Below, piece after piece: positions 8,795-16,804 of a DNA stretch of 64,000 bases. Under the pieces are notes generated by a model. That model did no database searches. It saw nothing but the letters and a program-made list of their open reading frames with translations, and was not told the DNA's origin. A program made the position numbers and the translations under genes. Numbering within the stretch: the stretch's first letter is position 1; every line of letters begins with the position of its first letter. Origin of the DNA: Microbacterium sp. SY138 (GTDB lineage: Bacteria > Actinomycetota > Actinomycetes > Actinomycetales > Microbacteriaceae); NCBI RefSeq assembly GCF_039729145.1, contig NZ_CP155793.1:3596001-3660000 (forward strand), in the 5' to 3' direction.

Positions 8795-8875
8795 TCGAAG
8801 GAGTCTCGATGCGCGAAGGACTTCGCTACCGAGGAGATGACCCTCCGCGTCGAAGTCGAGGATGATCTCGCCCTC
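8795..8875 (-). pseudogene. DUF2283 C-terminal remnant
   Basis: The minus-strand frame here reads EGEIILDFDAEGHLLGSEVL followed by RASRLLR, the C-terminal half of DUF2283 (YuzE-like) small proteins. The expected N-terminal half (a YDPEAD-like start) is missing; the upstream frame instead runs into the 17-base tandem repeats at 8927-8992. The open frame continues to 8672 with unrelated residues. It looks like a deletion scar next to the recombinase-like gene. Confidence 0.55.
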
Positions 8876-8926
8876 TCCGCGCGGGGGCACGGATGCGGAC
8901 GCACTGCGCACAGTTCTGACGACATG

Positions 8927-8992
8927 CTGTCTTCCGCACCACGTTGTCTTCCGCACCACGCTGTCCTCCGCACCGCGCTGTCCTCCGACGCG
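8927..8992. repeat. 17-bp tandem repeat, about 3.9 copies
   Basis: Units begin at 8927, 8944, 8961 and 8978 with the sequence CTGTCTTCCGCACCACG and one to three substitutions. The fourth copy is cut after about 15 bases. The array lies in the 400-base gap between the recombinase-like gene and the acyl-CoA synthetase and appears non-coding. The rest of the gap holds only the DUF2283 remnant. Confidence 0.8.
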
Positions 8993-9096
8993 AGCCTTCA
9001 GATCATCCCATCCGAATCACCATCGGTTCCGAACAACGGTCGATGGGCGATATTCGTGCGCCCTCCGCACCGTATGCACGACCGAGAGAAGGCCCG

Positions 9097-10932
9097 ATGA
9101 TCGAATCGACGACACCGCCACTCGCCGCGCTCGACGGCTACCGCAACGTCACCGACCTGCTCGTGGCGCGCGCCGCCTCGGCTCCGGATCACGTCGCCTT
9201 CGAGGTCGAGGACGCGCGCTCCGGGTCGTGGCGGCCGATCACGACGCGCGCCTTCGAAGCCGAGGTGCGCGTGCTGGCGAAGGGCTTCATGGCCCAGGGC
9301 ATCCGGGCGGGCGACCCGATCGCGATCATGGCGCCGACGCGCTACGAATGGGCCGTCGCCGACCTCGCCGCCTGGTTCGCCGGCGCCGTCGTCGTGCCGA
9401 TCTACGACACGTCGTCGCCATCGCAGGTGGATGCCATCGTCGCCGATGCCGGTGTGCGCCTGGCGATCGGCGGCACCGCCGAGCACGCGGCACTCCTGCA
9501 GGACGCACTGGCGGTGTCGGACTCCGACACGATCGGGGCCTGGACGATGGATGCCGGGACATCCGCCGCCCTCACCGCGCTGGTCGCGAGCGGCAGCGGC
9601 GTCACCGATGAGGAGCTCGAGGCCCGCAGGACGACCGCCACTCAGGACGACCCCGCGACGATCGTCTACACCTCGGGCACCACGGGCGAGCCCAAGGGCG
9701 TGGTCCTCACCCATCGGAACTTCCTCGGTCAGGTGCTGAACATCGCCGCGGCGTACAGCGAGATCGTGAACGAAGACGGCAACACCGTCATCTTCCTCCC
9801 GCTCGCCCACGTGCTGGCACGCGGACTCCAGCTGATCTGCCTGGCCAGCGGCATGCGCATCGCGCACCTCTCCGACCCCTCGACGGTCGTCGCCACCCTC
9901 GACGCGCTGCGCCCGACGTTCCTGGTCGTCGTGCCGCGAGTGCTGCAGAAGATCCAGGCGGCCGCCGCGGGCAAGGCCGCCGACAAAGGACTGGCGGGAG
10001 TCTGGGCGAAGGCCGAGTCGACGGCGATCGCCTGGGGTCGCCGCGCCGAGCGGGTCGATGCCGGCAGACGCGTCGCGAGGGACCGCGGCCTCCACGTGCG
10101 TCACCGCCTCTTCGACGCCCTCTTCTACCGGCGTCTGCGTGCCGTGATGGGCGGGCGCGTCGGCTACATCCTCTCGGGCGGAGCGGCCCTCGACACCGAC
10201 CTCTCGCTCTTCTTCCGCGGCATCGGGGTCCCCGTGATCGAGGGCTACGGCCTCACCGAGACCACTGCACCGCTCACCGGCAACCTGCCGGGGCGTATCG
10301 CCTCGGGCAGCGTCGGCGCGCCCCTCCCCGGACTCACGGTGCGCATCAGCGACGAGGGCGAGGTGCTCGCTCGCGGCATCGGCGTGTTCGACGGCTACCG
10401 CAACCCGGCTCACGACGACGGCGCCTTCGTCGACGGCTTCTTCCGCACCGGCGACCTCGGTCGTCTCGATGCGCAGGGCCGGCTGATCCTCGAAGGGCGA
10501 CTCAAAGACGTGATCGTGACCTCGAACGGCAAGACGATCGTGCCGACCCGCTGGGAGAGCGCGGTCGAAGCTCATCCACTCGTCTCGCATGCGGTGATGG
10601 TCGGCGAGGGGAAGCCGTACCTCTCGGCGCTGCTCGTGCTCGACCCGGAACAGGCCGGCGCCTGGGCCGAAGCGCAGGGCAGCCGCATCCCGTCGACCAG
10701 CACGACCAGCCCGACCGACATCCGCACGGTGGACGACGCGGCCCTGCACGCTCACCTGCAGCGCGCCGTCGACGCCGCCAACGCACTCGTGGCGCGTAGC
10801 GAGCAGGTGCGCCGGTTCAGCGTGGTCTTCGCCGACCTCGACGACCGCGGGCTCGTCACACCCACCATGAAGCTCAAGCGGAGCGTCGTGCTGGATCGCG
10901 CGGCCGTCACCGTCGAAGACCTGTACCTCTGA
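9097..10932 (+). CDS. Long-chain fatty acid-CoA ligase (FadD15-like)
   Basis: The 611-residue AMP-forming synthetase activates fatty acids to acyl-CoA. The P-loop-like motif YTSGTTGEPKGVVLTHRN lies near residues 188-205, and YGLTETTAPLTGN and FRTGDLGRLD mark the adenylation core. GRLKDVIVTSNGKTIVP is the C-terminal hinge with the catalytic lysine. ATG 9097 has AGAAGG upstream; an upstream open frame reaches back into the tandem repeat and is rejected. The next gene follows after 17 bases, so the pair is likely co-transcribed. The chain-length preference is not determinable. Confidence 0.93.
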   Translation: MIESTTPPLAALDGYRNVTDLLVARAASAPDHVAFEVEDARSGSWRPITTRAFEAEVRVLAKGFMAQGIRAGDPIAIMAPTRYEWAVADLAAWFAGAVVVPIYDTSSPSQVDAIVADAGVRLAIGGTAEHAALLQDALAVSDSDTIGAWTMDAGTSAALTALVASGSGVTDEELEARRTTATQDDPATIVYTSGTTGEPKGVVLTHRNFLGQVLNIAAAYSEIVNEDGNTVIFLPLAHVLARGLQLICLASGMRIAHLSDPSTVVATLDALRPTFLVVVPRVLQKIQAAAAGKAADKGLAGVWAKAESTAIAWGRRAERVDAGRRVARDRGLHVRHRLFDALFYRRLRAVMGGRVGYILSGGAALDTDLSLFFRGIGVPVIEGYGLTETTAPLTGNLPGRIASGSVGAPLPGLTVRISDEGEVLARGIGVFDGYRNPAHDDGAFVDGFFRTGDLGRLDAQGRLILEGRLKDVIVTSNGKTIVPTRWESAVEAHPLVSHAVMVGEGKPYLSALLVLDPEQAGAWAEAQGSRIPSTSTTSPTDIRTVDDAALHAHLQRAVDAANALVARSEQVRRFSVVFADLDDRGLVTPTMKLKRSVVLDRAAVTVEDLYL

Positions 10933-10949
10933 GAAACAGAAAGCACACC

Positions 10950-11873
10950 ATGTCCTCCCCCACGCCCTCCGACGCCAAGTCATCCCGCTCCTCGGTCATC
11001 GCGATCCTCGCGGCCCTCGTGATCGGCACGCTCGTCGCGGTCGCCGGCAGCCAGAACGGCGCGACGATCGGCGGCATCCCACTGTTCGCCTTGGCCGTCG
11101 CCGCCGCGTTCGCGATCCAGGTCATCGCGTTCATCCCGGCGATGCTCCTGCAGACCGAGCGATTCTTCGACCTCACCGGCAGCCTTACCTTCTTCGCGAT
11201 CTCTGCGGCGCTGGTCCTGCTGGCGCCACAGCCCGACGCGCGCAGCTGGATCCTCGCGGGGATGGTGATGCTGTGGGCGGTGCGCCTCGGATCCTTCCTG
11301 GCCCTGCGCGTGCACAAGGCCGGCTCGGACGGACGCTTCGACCAGATCAAGGGCTCCCCATTGCGGTTCCTGCAGGTGTGGATCATCCAGGGCGCGTGGG
11401 TGTCGCTGACCGCGGCCGCGGCATGGATCACGATCAGTGCGGACTCCGCCACCCGCGCACCCATCGGATGGCTGACCGTCGTCGGGATCGTCGTGTGGGT
11501 TCTCGGCATGGTGGTCGAGATCGTCGCCGACGCGCAGAAGTCGGCATTCCGTGCAGACCCGCGCAACCGGGACGAGTTCATCCGCACGGGACTGTGGTCG
11601 CGGTCGCGCCACCCGAACTACTTCGGCGAGATCGTGATCTGGGTGGGCGTGTTCCTCACCGCCGCCCCCGTGCTCGTCGGGTGGCAGTGGATCGCGCTGC
11701 TCTCGCCGCTGTTCGTGATCCTGCTGCTCACCCGGGTCAGCGGCATCCCGCTGCTGGAAGCGCGCGCCGAGAAGAAGTGGGGCGATCGCGCCGACTACAT
11801 CGCCTACCGCGAGAACACGCCGGTGTTGATCCCGAAGCTCACGCGGGGCGCGGTGCAGGAGACGGCGGCGTAG
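10950..11873 (+). CDS. DUF1295 membrane protein, steroid 5-alpha-reductase-like fold
   Basis: The 307-residue polytopic membrane protein has about seven helices. The C-terminal signature is strong: ADAQKSAFRADPRNRDEFIR, then GLWSRSRHPNYFGEI and YIAYRENTPVLIP. These are the cofactor-binding motifs of the DUF1295/isoprenylcysteine methyltransferase-like superfamily. The real reaction is unknown; family members are thought to reduce or modify lipids. Its position just behind an acyl-CoA synthetase suggests a lipid substrate, which is inference. Confidence 0.88.
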   Translation: MSSPTPSDAKSSRSSVIAILAALVIGTLVAVAGSQNGATIGGIPLFALAVAAAFAIQVIAFIPAMLLQTERFFDLTGSLTFFAISAALVLLAPQPDARSWILAGMVMLWAVRLGSFLALRVHKAGSDGRFDQIKGSPLRFLQVWIIQGAWVSLTAAAAWITISADSATRAPIGWLTVVGIVVWVLGMVVEIVADAQKSAFRADPRNRDEFIRTGLWSRSRHPNYFGEIVIWVGVFLTAAPVLVGWQWIALLSPLFVILLLTRVSGIPLLEARAEKKWGDRADYIAYRENTPVLIPKLTRGAVQETAA

Positions 11874-11933
11874 GAGCTACGGACGGGCGGGCGGAGGACG
11901 CAAGCGACTTGACGTGGGAGCCGAGCACAGCAC

Positions 11934-11972
11934 GCGAGCCCCTGACCGCAATCCGCGCGGTCAGGGGCTCGC
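11934..11972. terminator. Bidirectional terminator hairpin
   Basis: Perfect 15-base-pair stem (11934-11948 with 11958-11972; arms contain GAGCCCCTGACCG) and a 9-base loop. It lies between the converging DUF1295 and M23 peptidase genes. There is no T-tract, as is common in high-GC actinobacteria. Confidence 0.8.
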
Positions 11973-11977
11973 CTGGG

Positions 11978-13498
11978 TCAGCGAACCACGAGCAGGTTAT
12001 GGTCAACCGAGGCAGAGTTGATTGCTTGCCACGACGACGCTGCGCCGCTCGACATCCACCACTGTCCGACACCAATGTTGGGCCAGAAGACATCTGCCTT
12101 TCCATCACCCGTGAGGTCGGCAAGCTGAAGCTGTTCGCCCGGGACGTTGGCGCTCGTCAGGAGCGACCACGCGGTGGTGCCGCCGTAGGACACCTGCCAG
12201 TTTCCGGTGGCCGGATTCGGAAGCAGGACGTCATCCTTACCATCGCCATCGATGTCGCCGAACTTCAGAAGTGCGGCGCTAATGCCGGCAGTGTTGATGA
12301 TCTGCCAGCTGCTCGCCCCACTCTCGGAGAGCCACCATTGTCCGTTCGGGTGGGCATAGAAGACATCGTCCTTGCCATCGCCGGTGAGATCAGCGATACG
12401 CAGGCTCGTTGCCGGAACCGACGTCGCCGTGATCGTCCAGGCGGAGTTTCCCCCGTAGGAGATCCACCATTGGTTCGTTCCCGCGTTCGCCCAGAACACG
12501 TCCGCTTTACCGTCGCCGTTGAAGTCACCCAGCTGCAGTTCGTGCCCGGGGATACCGTTTGCGGCCGAGAGGAGCGCCCACGCGGTGGTTCCCCCATAGG
12601 AGACATACCAGTTGCCCGTCGCTGGATCCGGCCAGAAGACGTCAGACTTTCCATCACCATCGAAGTCAGCGAACTGCAACACGCCCGGCGCTACCCCTCC
12701 CGTATTGATTGCGTTCCACGCGCTCGTTCCGTTCTCCGAGACCCACCACTGTCCGTTCGGGTGCGAGAAGAACACATCGGCGATACCGTCGCCCGTGAAA
12801 TCGGTGTTGTTCGCAGATCGCGGAATGGGGCAGCCCTCGTAGAAGCTGACCCCCGGCGACGCCGGGCAGACGTCGATCACGTTGGGGATTCCATCGCCAT
12901 CCGTGTCAACGGGCGGCGCCACCGCACCCCCTAGGCCCGGGAAGGTGCCCGGCATCCAGGTACCTCGCGTGACGTTCGACAGACATGTGAAGCTGTCATT
13001 GATCTGACCATAGAGCGCACCGTTCCGATAGACCTCGAAGTGCAGGTGGAGGGCCGGCGAGTTCCCGGTATTTCCCACGACCCCGATCGGAGTTCCTTGA
13101 GAGACGGGCGTACCCACCGCGAAGGGCGTCGCGGAAGCCATATGCGCGTAGCGCGTGACATAGCCCCCCGCGTGCTGAACTTCGACGAGGTTGCCGTAAC
13201 TGCCACCCGAACTCTTGGACTTGATGGTGCCGTCCGCGGCAGCCACGATCGGGGTGCCACCTTGGCCCGAGATATCGATGCCGTCGTGCTTGCGGTAGTT
13301 GCCTCGGCAACCATCGCCCACCTTCGACTGAATGTTCCCGGACGCCGGGTAGACCATGGAGTCCGAAGGCGCAGCCGACGCCGCTTCGGGAGCAGCGGCC
13401 TGCGGATAGACGAGCGCGACCGCGACGACGAGCGCAACGAATCCGGCGCGCACCTTCCGCCCTCCTGCGATACGAGCCATTGACGATTTTGAGTTCAT
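11978..13498 (-). CDS. Secreted M23 peptidase with FG-GAP repeats
   Basis: The 506-residue protein starts with a signal-peptide-like segment (residues 14-43, ending ASAAP). Residues 60-160 form an M23/LytM peptidase domain with zinc ligands His71 and Asp75 (HDGIDIS) and HLHFE at 151-155, plus His119. A TSP3-like calcium loop (DTDGDGIPNVIDVCP) follows. About six FG-GAP/VCBS repeats of about 45 residues come next, each with a DxxGDGxxDVF calcium loop and a GxWWxSxGG-SxW strand. It probably cuts peptidoglycan or surface protein outside the cell. GC content is lower than in neighbours. No good ribosome site precedes ATG 13498; ATG 13480 is an alternative. Confidence 0.88.
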   Translation of the reverse strand: MNSKSSMARIAGGRKVRAGFVALVVAVALVYPQAAAPEAASAAPSDSMVYPASGNIQSKVGDGCRGNYRKHDGIDISGQGGTPIVAAADGTIKSKSSGGSYGNLVEVQHAGGYVTRYAHMASATPFAVGTPVSQGTPIGVVGNTGNSPALHLHFEVYRNGALYGQINDSFTCLSNVTRGTWMPGTFPGLGGAVAPPVDTDGDGIPNVIDVCPASPGVSFYEGCPIPRSANNTDFTGDGIADVFFSHPNGQWWVSENGTSAWNAINTGGVAPGVLQFADFDGDGKSDVFWPDPATGNWYVSYGGTTAWALLSAANGIPGHELQLGDFNGDGKADVFWANAGTNQWWISYGGNSAWTITATSVPATSLRIADLTGDGKDDVFYAHPNGQWWLSESGASSWQIINTAGISAALLKFGDIDGDGKDDVLLPNPATGNWQVSYGGTTAWSLLTSANVPGEQLQLADLTGDGKADVFWPNIGVGQWWMSSGAASSWQAINSASVDHNLLVVR

Positions 13499-13811
13499 GC
13501 GTAAACCATAGGGAACTCATACCTTGCCCCGCTGTCCCCTCTTCGGCCTACAGACGCGCGCCCGGATGCATCGATAGTGTGAGAGACCCTCCTTTCGTGA
13601 GGATGAGCGCCTACTCATCGCGGCCGCTCGGACCCACCTATCGGACCGAAAAGTCGTCCGCGCGTCGACTTCGTCTGCCCGCACACATCGGGCCCCGACA
13701 CTCGGTGCCCGCGGACATGACTTCGCCCGCCCGGCACGAGAGTGTGGAGACGAACCGGCGTTCTGCTTGAGAGCACCCGCCGCGAGAGCACGCCCGAACA
13801 AAGGAGTCTCC
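13499..13811. other. Divergent intergenic region, no gene seen
   Basis: This 313-base gap separates the divergent M23 peptidase and serine hydrolase genes and should hold both promoters. AAGGAG at 13801-13806 is the ribosome site of the hydrolase. I found no convincing -35/-10 pair, small gene or long dyad. Confidence 0.5.
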
Positions 13812-15368
13812 ATGTCCAGCGAAACCCTGGTCGTGCCGCTCGTCGACCAGCTCGACGCATTCTTCGGTCAGTACACGGCTGCGGGTCAGTCGCCGGGGCT
13901 CGTGTACGGACTCGTCGGCACCGACGGGCTGGAGCACACCCGGGGGTTCGGGACCGCCGACGACGACGGCACCGCCCCTGACGCCGACACGATCTTCCCG
14001 ATCGCCTCGATGACCAAGAGCTTCGTCGCACTCGGCGCCCTGCTCGCCCGAGACCGCGGGCTCCTCGACCTGGAAGCCCCCATCACCGACTTCTATCCGG
14101 AGTGGCACGGCACGGTGGGTGACGAACCGGCTGCCGCCCCGACCCTGCGGCAGCTGCTCAGCATGGGCGGCGGACTCACCGAGGACAACTCGTGGGTCGA
14201 CCCGTTCCTGGGCCTCTCCGAGGCGGAGCTGGTCGAACGGATCAGACCCGGCTTCAACTACAGCACCCATCCGGGAAGCGCCTTCGAGTACTCGAACATC
14301 GGCTTCACGATGGCCGGTCTCGCCGTAGGCAAAGCCGTGAGCCGACGCGTGGAGGACTGGGTCACCGACGAGATCCTGCATCCGCTCGGGATGAACAGCA
14401 CCTGGTTCGACAACCGCGCACCGGAAGAGGGATTCCGCCGAGCGGTCGGCTACTCGCTGAACACCGACGGCGACTGGGTGGGGTTCCCTCCCGCCGTGTC
14501 CGATGCCATGGCCGCAGCCGGCGGCATGCAGTCGACGATCAACGACCTCAGCATCTGGGTGCGCTTCCTCGCCGCCGCCACACAGCCCGCGTCGACACCC
14601 GCGGGCAGTGACGATGCCGTCGTCAGCCGGGCGTCACGGCGCGAACTGCAGCGCATCCATCAGGTCGACATCCCGTCGCTCCAGGCACGCCCCGAAGGCA
14701 CCTGGAAGTTCGTCACCGGGGGCTACGCGCTCGGACTCTTCGTGCACGAAGACCTGCACCGCGGACGCATCGTCACGCACAGCGGCGGACTTCCGGGATT
14801 CATCCTGAACATGGTGTGGCACGCGGGATCCGGGAAGGGCGTCGTCGTGTTCACCAACAGCCACCGGAGCAACCCGGTCGCCCTGTCGGAGGACGCCCTG
14901 TTCCGCGCCCTCGCCTTCCACGACACCCCCGCCCGCACCGTGCAGCCGTGGCCGGAGACGCATCGGCTGATGTCCGCCGCCGACGAGCTGATCCGCTCCT
15001 GGGACGACGGTACGGCCGCCGCGATCTTCGCCGACAACATCGACTTCGACCGCCCGCTCCCCCAGCGCCGAGCTGCGATCGACGAGCTCATCGCCCAGGT
15101 GGGCCCGCTGCTCCGCGACCGCGGCGCGCCCGAGGTCGTCTCCGCGGCGACCCCGGCAGACATCACCTGGTCGATCCCCGCCGAACGCGGCGAGCTGATC
15201 TGCATGATCCACCTCACCCCGGTGCGCCCCGCACAGATCCAGGAGTTCGAGGTGATCGCCGTGGAGCGGAGCGTTCCGCGTGCCGCACGACCGACCGACA
15301 TCTCCGCCCGGCGCCGCGCCTACGCCCGACCGACCGTGAGCTCGCTGCCGAACACGCGCGTGCTCTGA
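13812..15368 (+). CDS. Serine hydrolase, class C beta-lactamase fold
   Basis: The 518-residue protein has the three motifs of the beta-lactamase/DD-peptidase family: Ser66-x-x-Lys69 (IASMTKSF), the EYSNIGF motif about 95 residues later, and THSGGLPGF in the KTG position. No signal peptide is evident, so a cytoplasmic esterase or peptidase is more likely than a beta-lactamase. The C-terminal 130 residues form an extra domain that I do not recognise. AAGGAG precedes the ATG. Compare with the inactive relative at 48231-49523. Confidence 0.88.
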   Translation: MSSETLVVPLVDQLDAFFGQYTAAGQSPGLVYGLVGTDGLEHTRGFGTADDDGTAPDADTIFPIASMTKSFVALGALLARDRGLLDLEAPITDFYPEWHGTVGDEPAAAPTLRQLLSMGGGLTEDNSWVDPFLGLSEAELVERIRPGFNYSTHPGSAFEYSNIGFTMAGLAVGKAVSRRVEDWVTDEILHPLGMNSTWFDNRAPEEGFRRAVGYSLNTDGDWVGFPPAVSDAMAAAGGMQSTINDLSIWVRFLAAATQPASTPAGSDDAVVSRASRRELQRIHQVDIPSLQARPEGTWKFVTGGYALGLFVHEDLHRGRIVTHSGGLPGFILNMVWHAGSGKGVVVFTNSHRSNPVALSEDALFRALAFHDTPARTVQPWPETHRLMSAADELIRSWDDGTAAAIFADNIDFDRPLPQRRAAIDELIAQVGPLLRDRGAPEVVSAATPADITWSIPAERGELICMIHLTPVRPAQIQEFEVIAVERSVPRAARPTDISARRRAYARPTVSSLPNTRVL

Positions 15369-15394
15369 GCCGCGGCCGCGTTCCCGACGTCGCG

Positions 15395-16804
15395 TCAGCC
15401 TCGCGGATCGAATCGGCGCACCGGGTGTGTCGCCGCGACGAGCGCGCGCAGCCCCTCCAGGTCGGCAGCAGCAGCGCCCAGGGCACGCGCCTGCACGAGC
15501 ACGTTGCCGAGAGCGGTCGCCTCGACGGGACCGGCCAGCACCGGGAGCCCGGAGCGATCGGCGGTGGCCTGGCAGAGGAGCGCGTTGAGCGAGCCGCCCC
15601 CGACGAGGTGGATCACGTCGACCTCGCGGCCCGAGAGGGCGGATGCCGTCCGCACGGTCGCGGCGAAGGCCGCCGCGATGCTCTCCACGATGCTGCGCGC
15701 GAACGCCGCACGGCTCGTCGGCGCAGATGCCCCGTCCGCCTGGATCAGCGCGGCGATGCGGGCGGGCATGTCGCCGGGCGCGCTGAGCGAAGGATCGTTC
15801 GCATCGAACAGCGGCACCCCATCCGAGACCGCGGCTGCCGCAGCGAGCAGCTCCGCCAGATCGATCGACGCGCCGTCCTCCCCCTCCCACGCCCGCACAC
15901 TCTCGCTCAGCAGCCACAGACCGGTGACGTTGTGCAGAAAACGGTATCGACCATCGACGCCGAGCTCGTGGGTGAAGTTCGCCTCGCGCGCGGCGTCCGT
16001 CAGCACGGGTTCGGTCAGCTCCAGTCCGACGAGACCCCACGTGCCGCACGAGATGTACGCGGCGGAAGGCGACGTCATCGGCACGGCGACCACTGCCGAG
16101 GCGGTGTCGTGCGAACCGACCGCGATCACCGGGAGGTCGGCGCCGATCCGGGCGGCGAGATCCGGACGCAGCGACCCGATCACCGCGCCGGGGTCGATGA
16201 GCGGAGGGAGGATGCGCGACGGGATGCCGATGCGCGATGCGAGATCGCTGTCCCACTCCCCGTCGTCCACTCCGAGCAACCCCGTCGTGGAGGCATTCGT
16301 CCGCTCCGCCGCGCTGACGCCCGTGAGCAGGAACGCGATCAGGTCGGGGATGAGCAGCGCCACGTCGGCGTCAGCGATCCGCTCGTCGACCCGGTACTGG
16401 TACAGGGTGTTGAAAGGCAGGAACTGCAGTCCGTCGCGGGCGTAGAGATCGGCGAACGGAACGATGTCGTGCACCTCTGCGACGCCCCGGGCGGTGCGGG
16501 AATCGCGGTAGTGGAACGGCTCGGCGAGAAGAGCGCCGTCCGCGAACAGCCCGTAGTCGACGGCCCAGGAATCGATCCCGATGCTCTCGATCGCCGGTTC
16601 GCGCCGTACCGCCTCAGTCAGACCCGCCACGACGTGCTCGTACAGGGCCGAGAAGTCCCAGTGCAGACCGTCGTCGCGCTCGACAGGGCCATTGGGGAAG
16701 CGCGCCACGAGCTCGAGCTCGAGCCTCCCCTCCCCGATCCGCCCGATCATCACACGGCCGCTGGTCGCCCCGAGATCGACGGCCGCGACCGCGCGCACGC
16801 TCAT
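15395..16804 (-). CDS. rhaB: Rhamnulokinase
   Basis: The 469-residue FGGY-type kinase phosphorylates L-rhamnulose to L-rhamnulose 1-phosphate. The N-terminal AAVDLGATSGRVM, the segment IGIDSWAVDYGLF, SHDTASAV and the late HLVGGGSLNALLCQ with EATALGNVLVQA are rhamnulokinase features. The ATG overlaps the stop of the aldolase/dehydrogenase gene by four bases (16804-16801), so the two enzymes of the pathway are translated together. A second, diverged copy lies at 20661-22109. Confidence 0.92.
   Translation of the reverse strand: MSVRAVAAVDLGATSGRVMIGRIGEGRLELELVARFPNGPVERDDGLHWDFSALYEHVVAGLTEAVRREPAIESIGIDSWAVDYGLFADGALLAEPFHYRDSRTARGVAEVHDIVPFADLYARDGLQFLPFNTLYQYRVDERIADADVALLIPDLIAFLLTGVSAAERTNASTTGLLGVDDGEWDSDLASRIGIPSRILPPLIDPGAVIGSLRPDLAARIGADLPVIAVGSHDTASAVVAVPMTSPSAAYISCGTWGLVGLELTEPVLTDAAREANFTHELGVDGRYRFLHNVTGLWLLSESVRAWEGEDGASIDLAELLAAAAAVSDGVPLFDANDPSLSAPGDMPARIAALIQADGASAPTSRAAFARSIVESIAAAFAATVRTASALSGREVDVIHLVGGGSLNALLCQATADRSGLPVLAGPVEATALGNVLVQARALGAAAADLEGLRALVAATHPVRRFDPRG

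Noticed and set aside
8927..8992. CRISPR array
   Set aside because: Units are contiguous without spacers and no cas gene is near; it is a simple tandem repeat.
8998..10983. A 661-residue open frame opposite the acyl-CoA synthetase
   Set aside because: The plus strand carries complete adenylate-forming motifs; the opposite frame has none and is Arg/Asp/Glu-rich noise.
13812..15368. Acquired beta-lactamase resistance gene
   Set aside because: The motifs fit the wider serine hydrolase family, but no signal peptide is present and the C-terminal domain is not that of class C enzymes.
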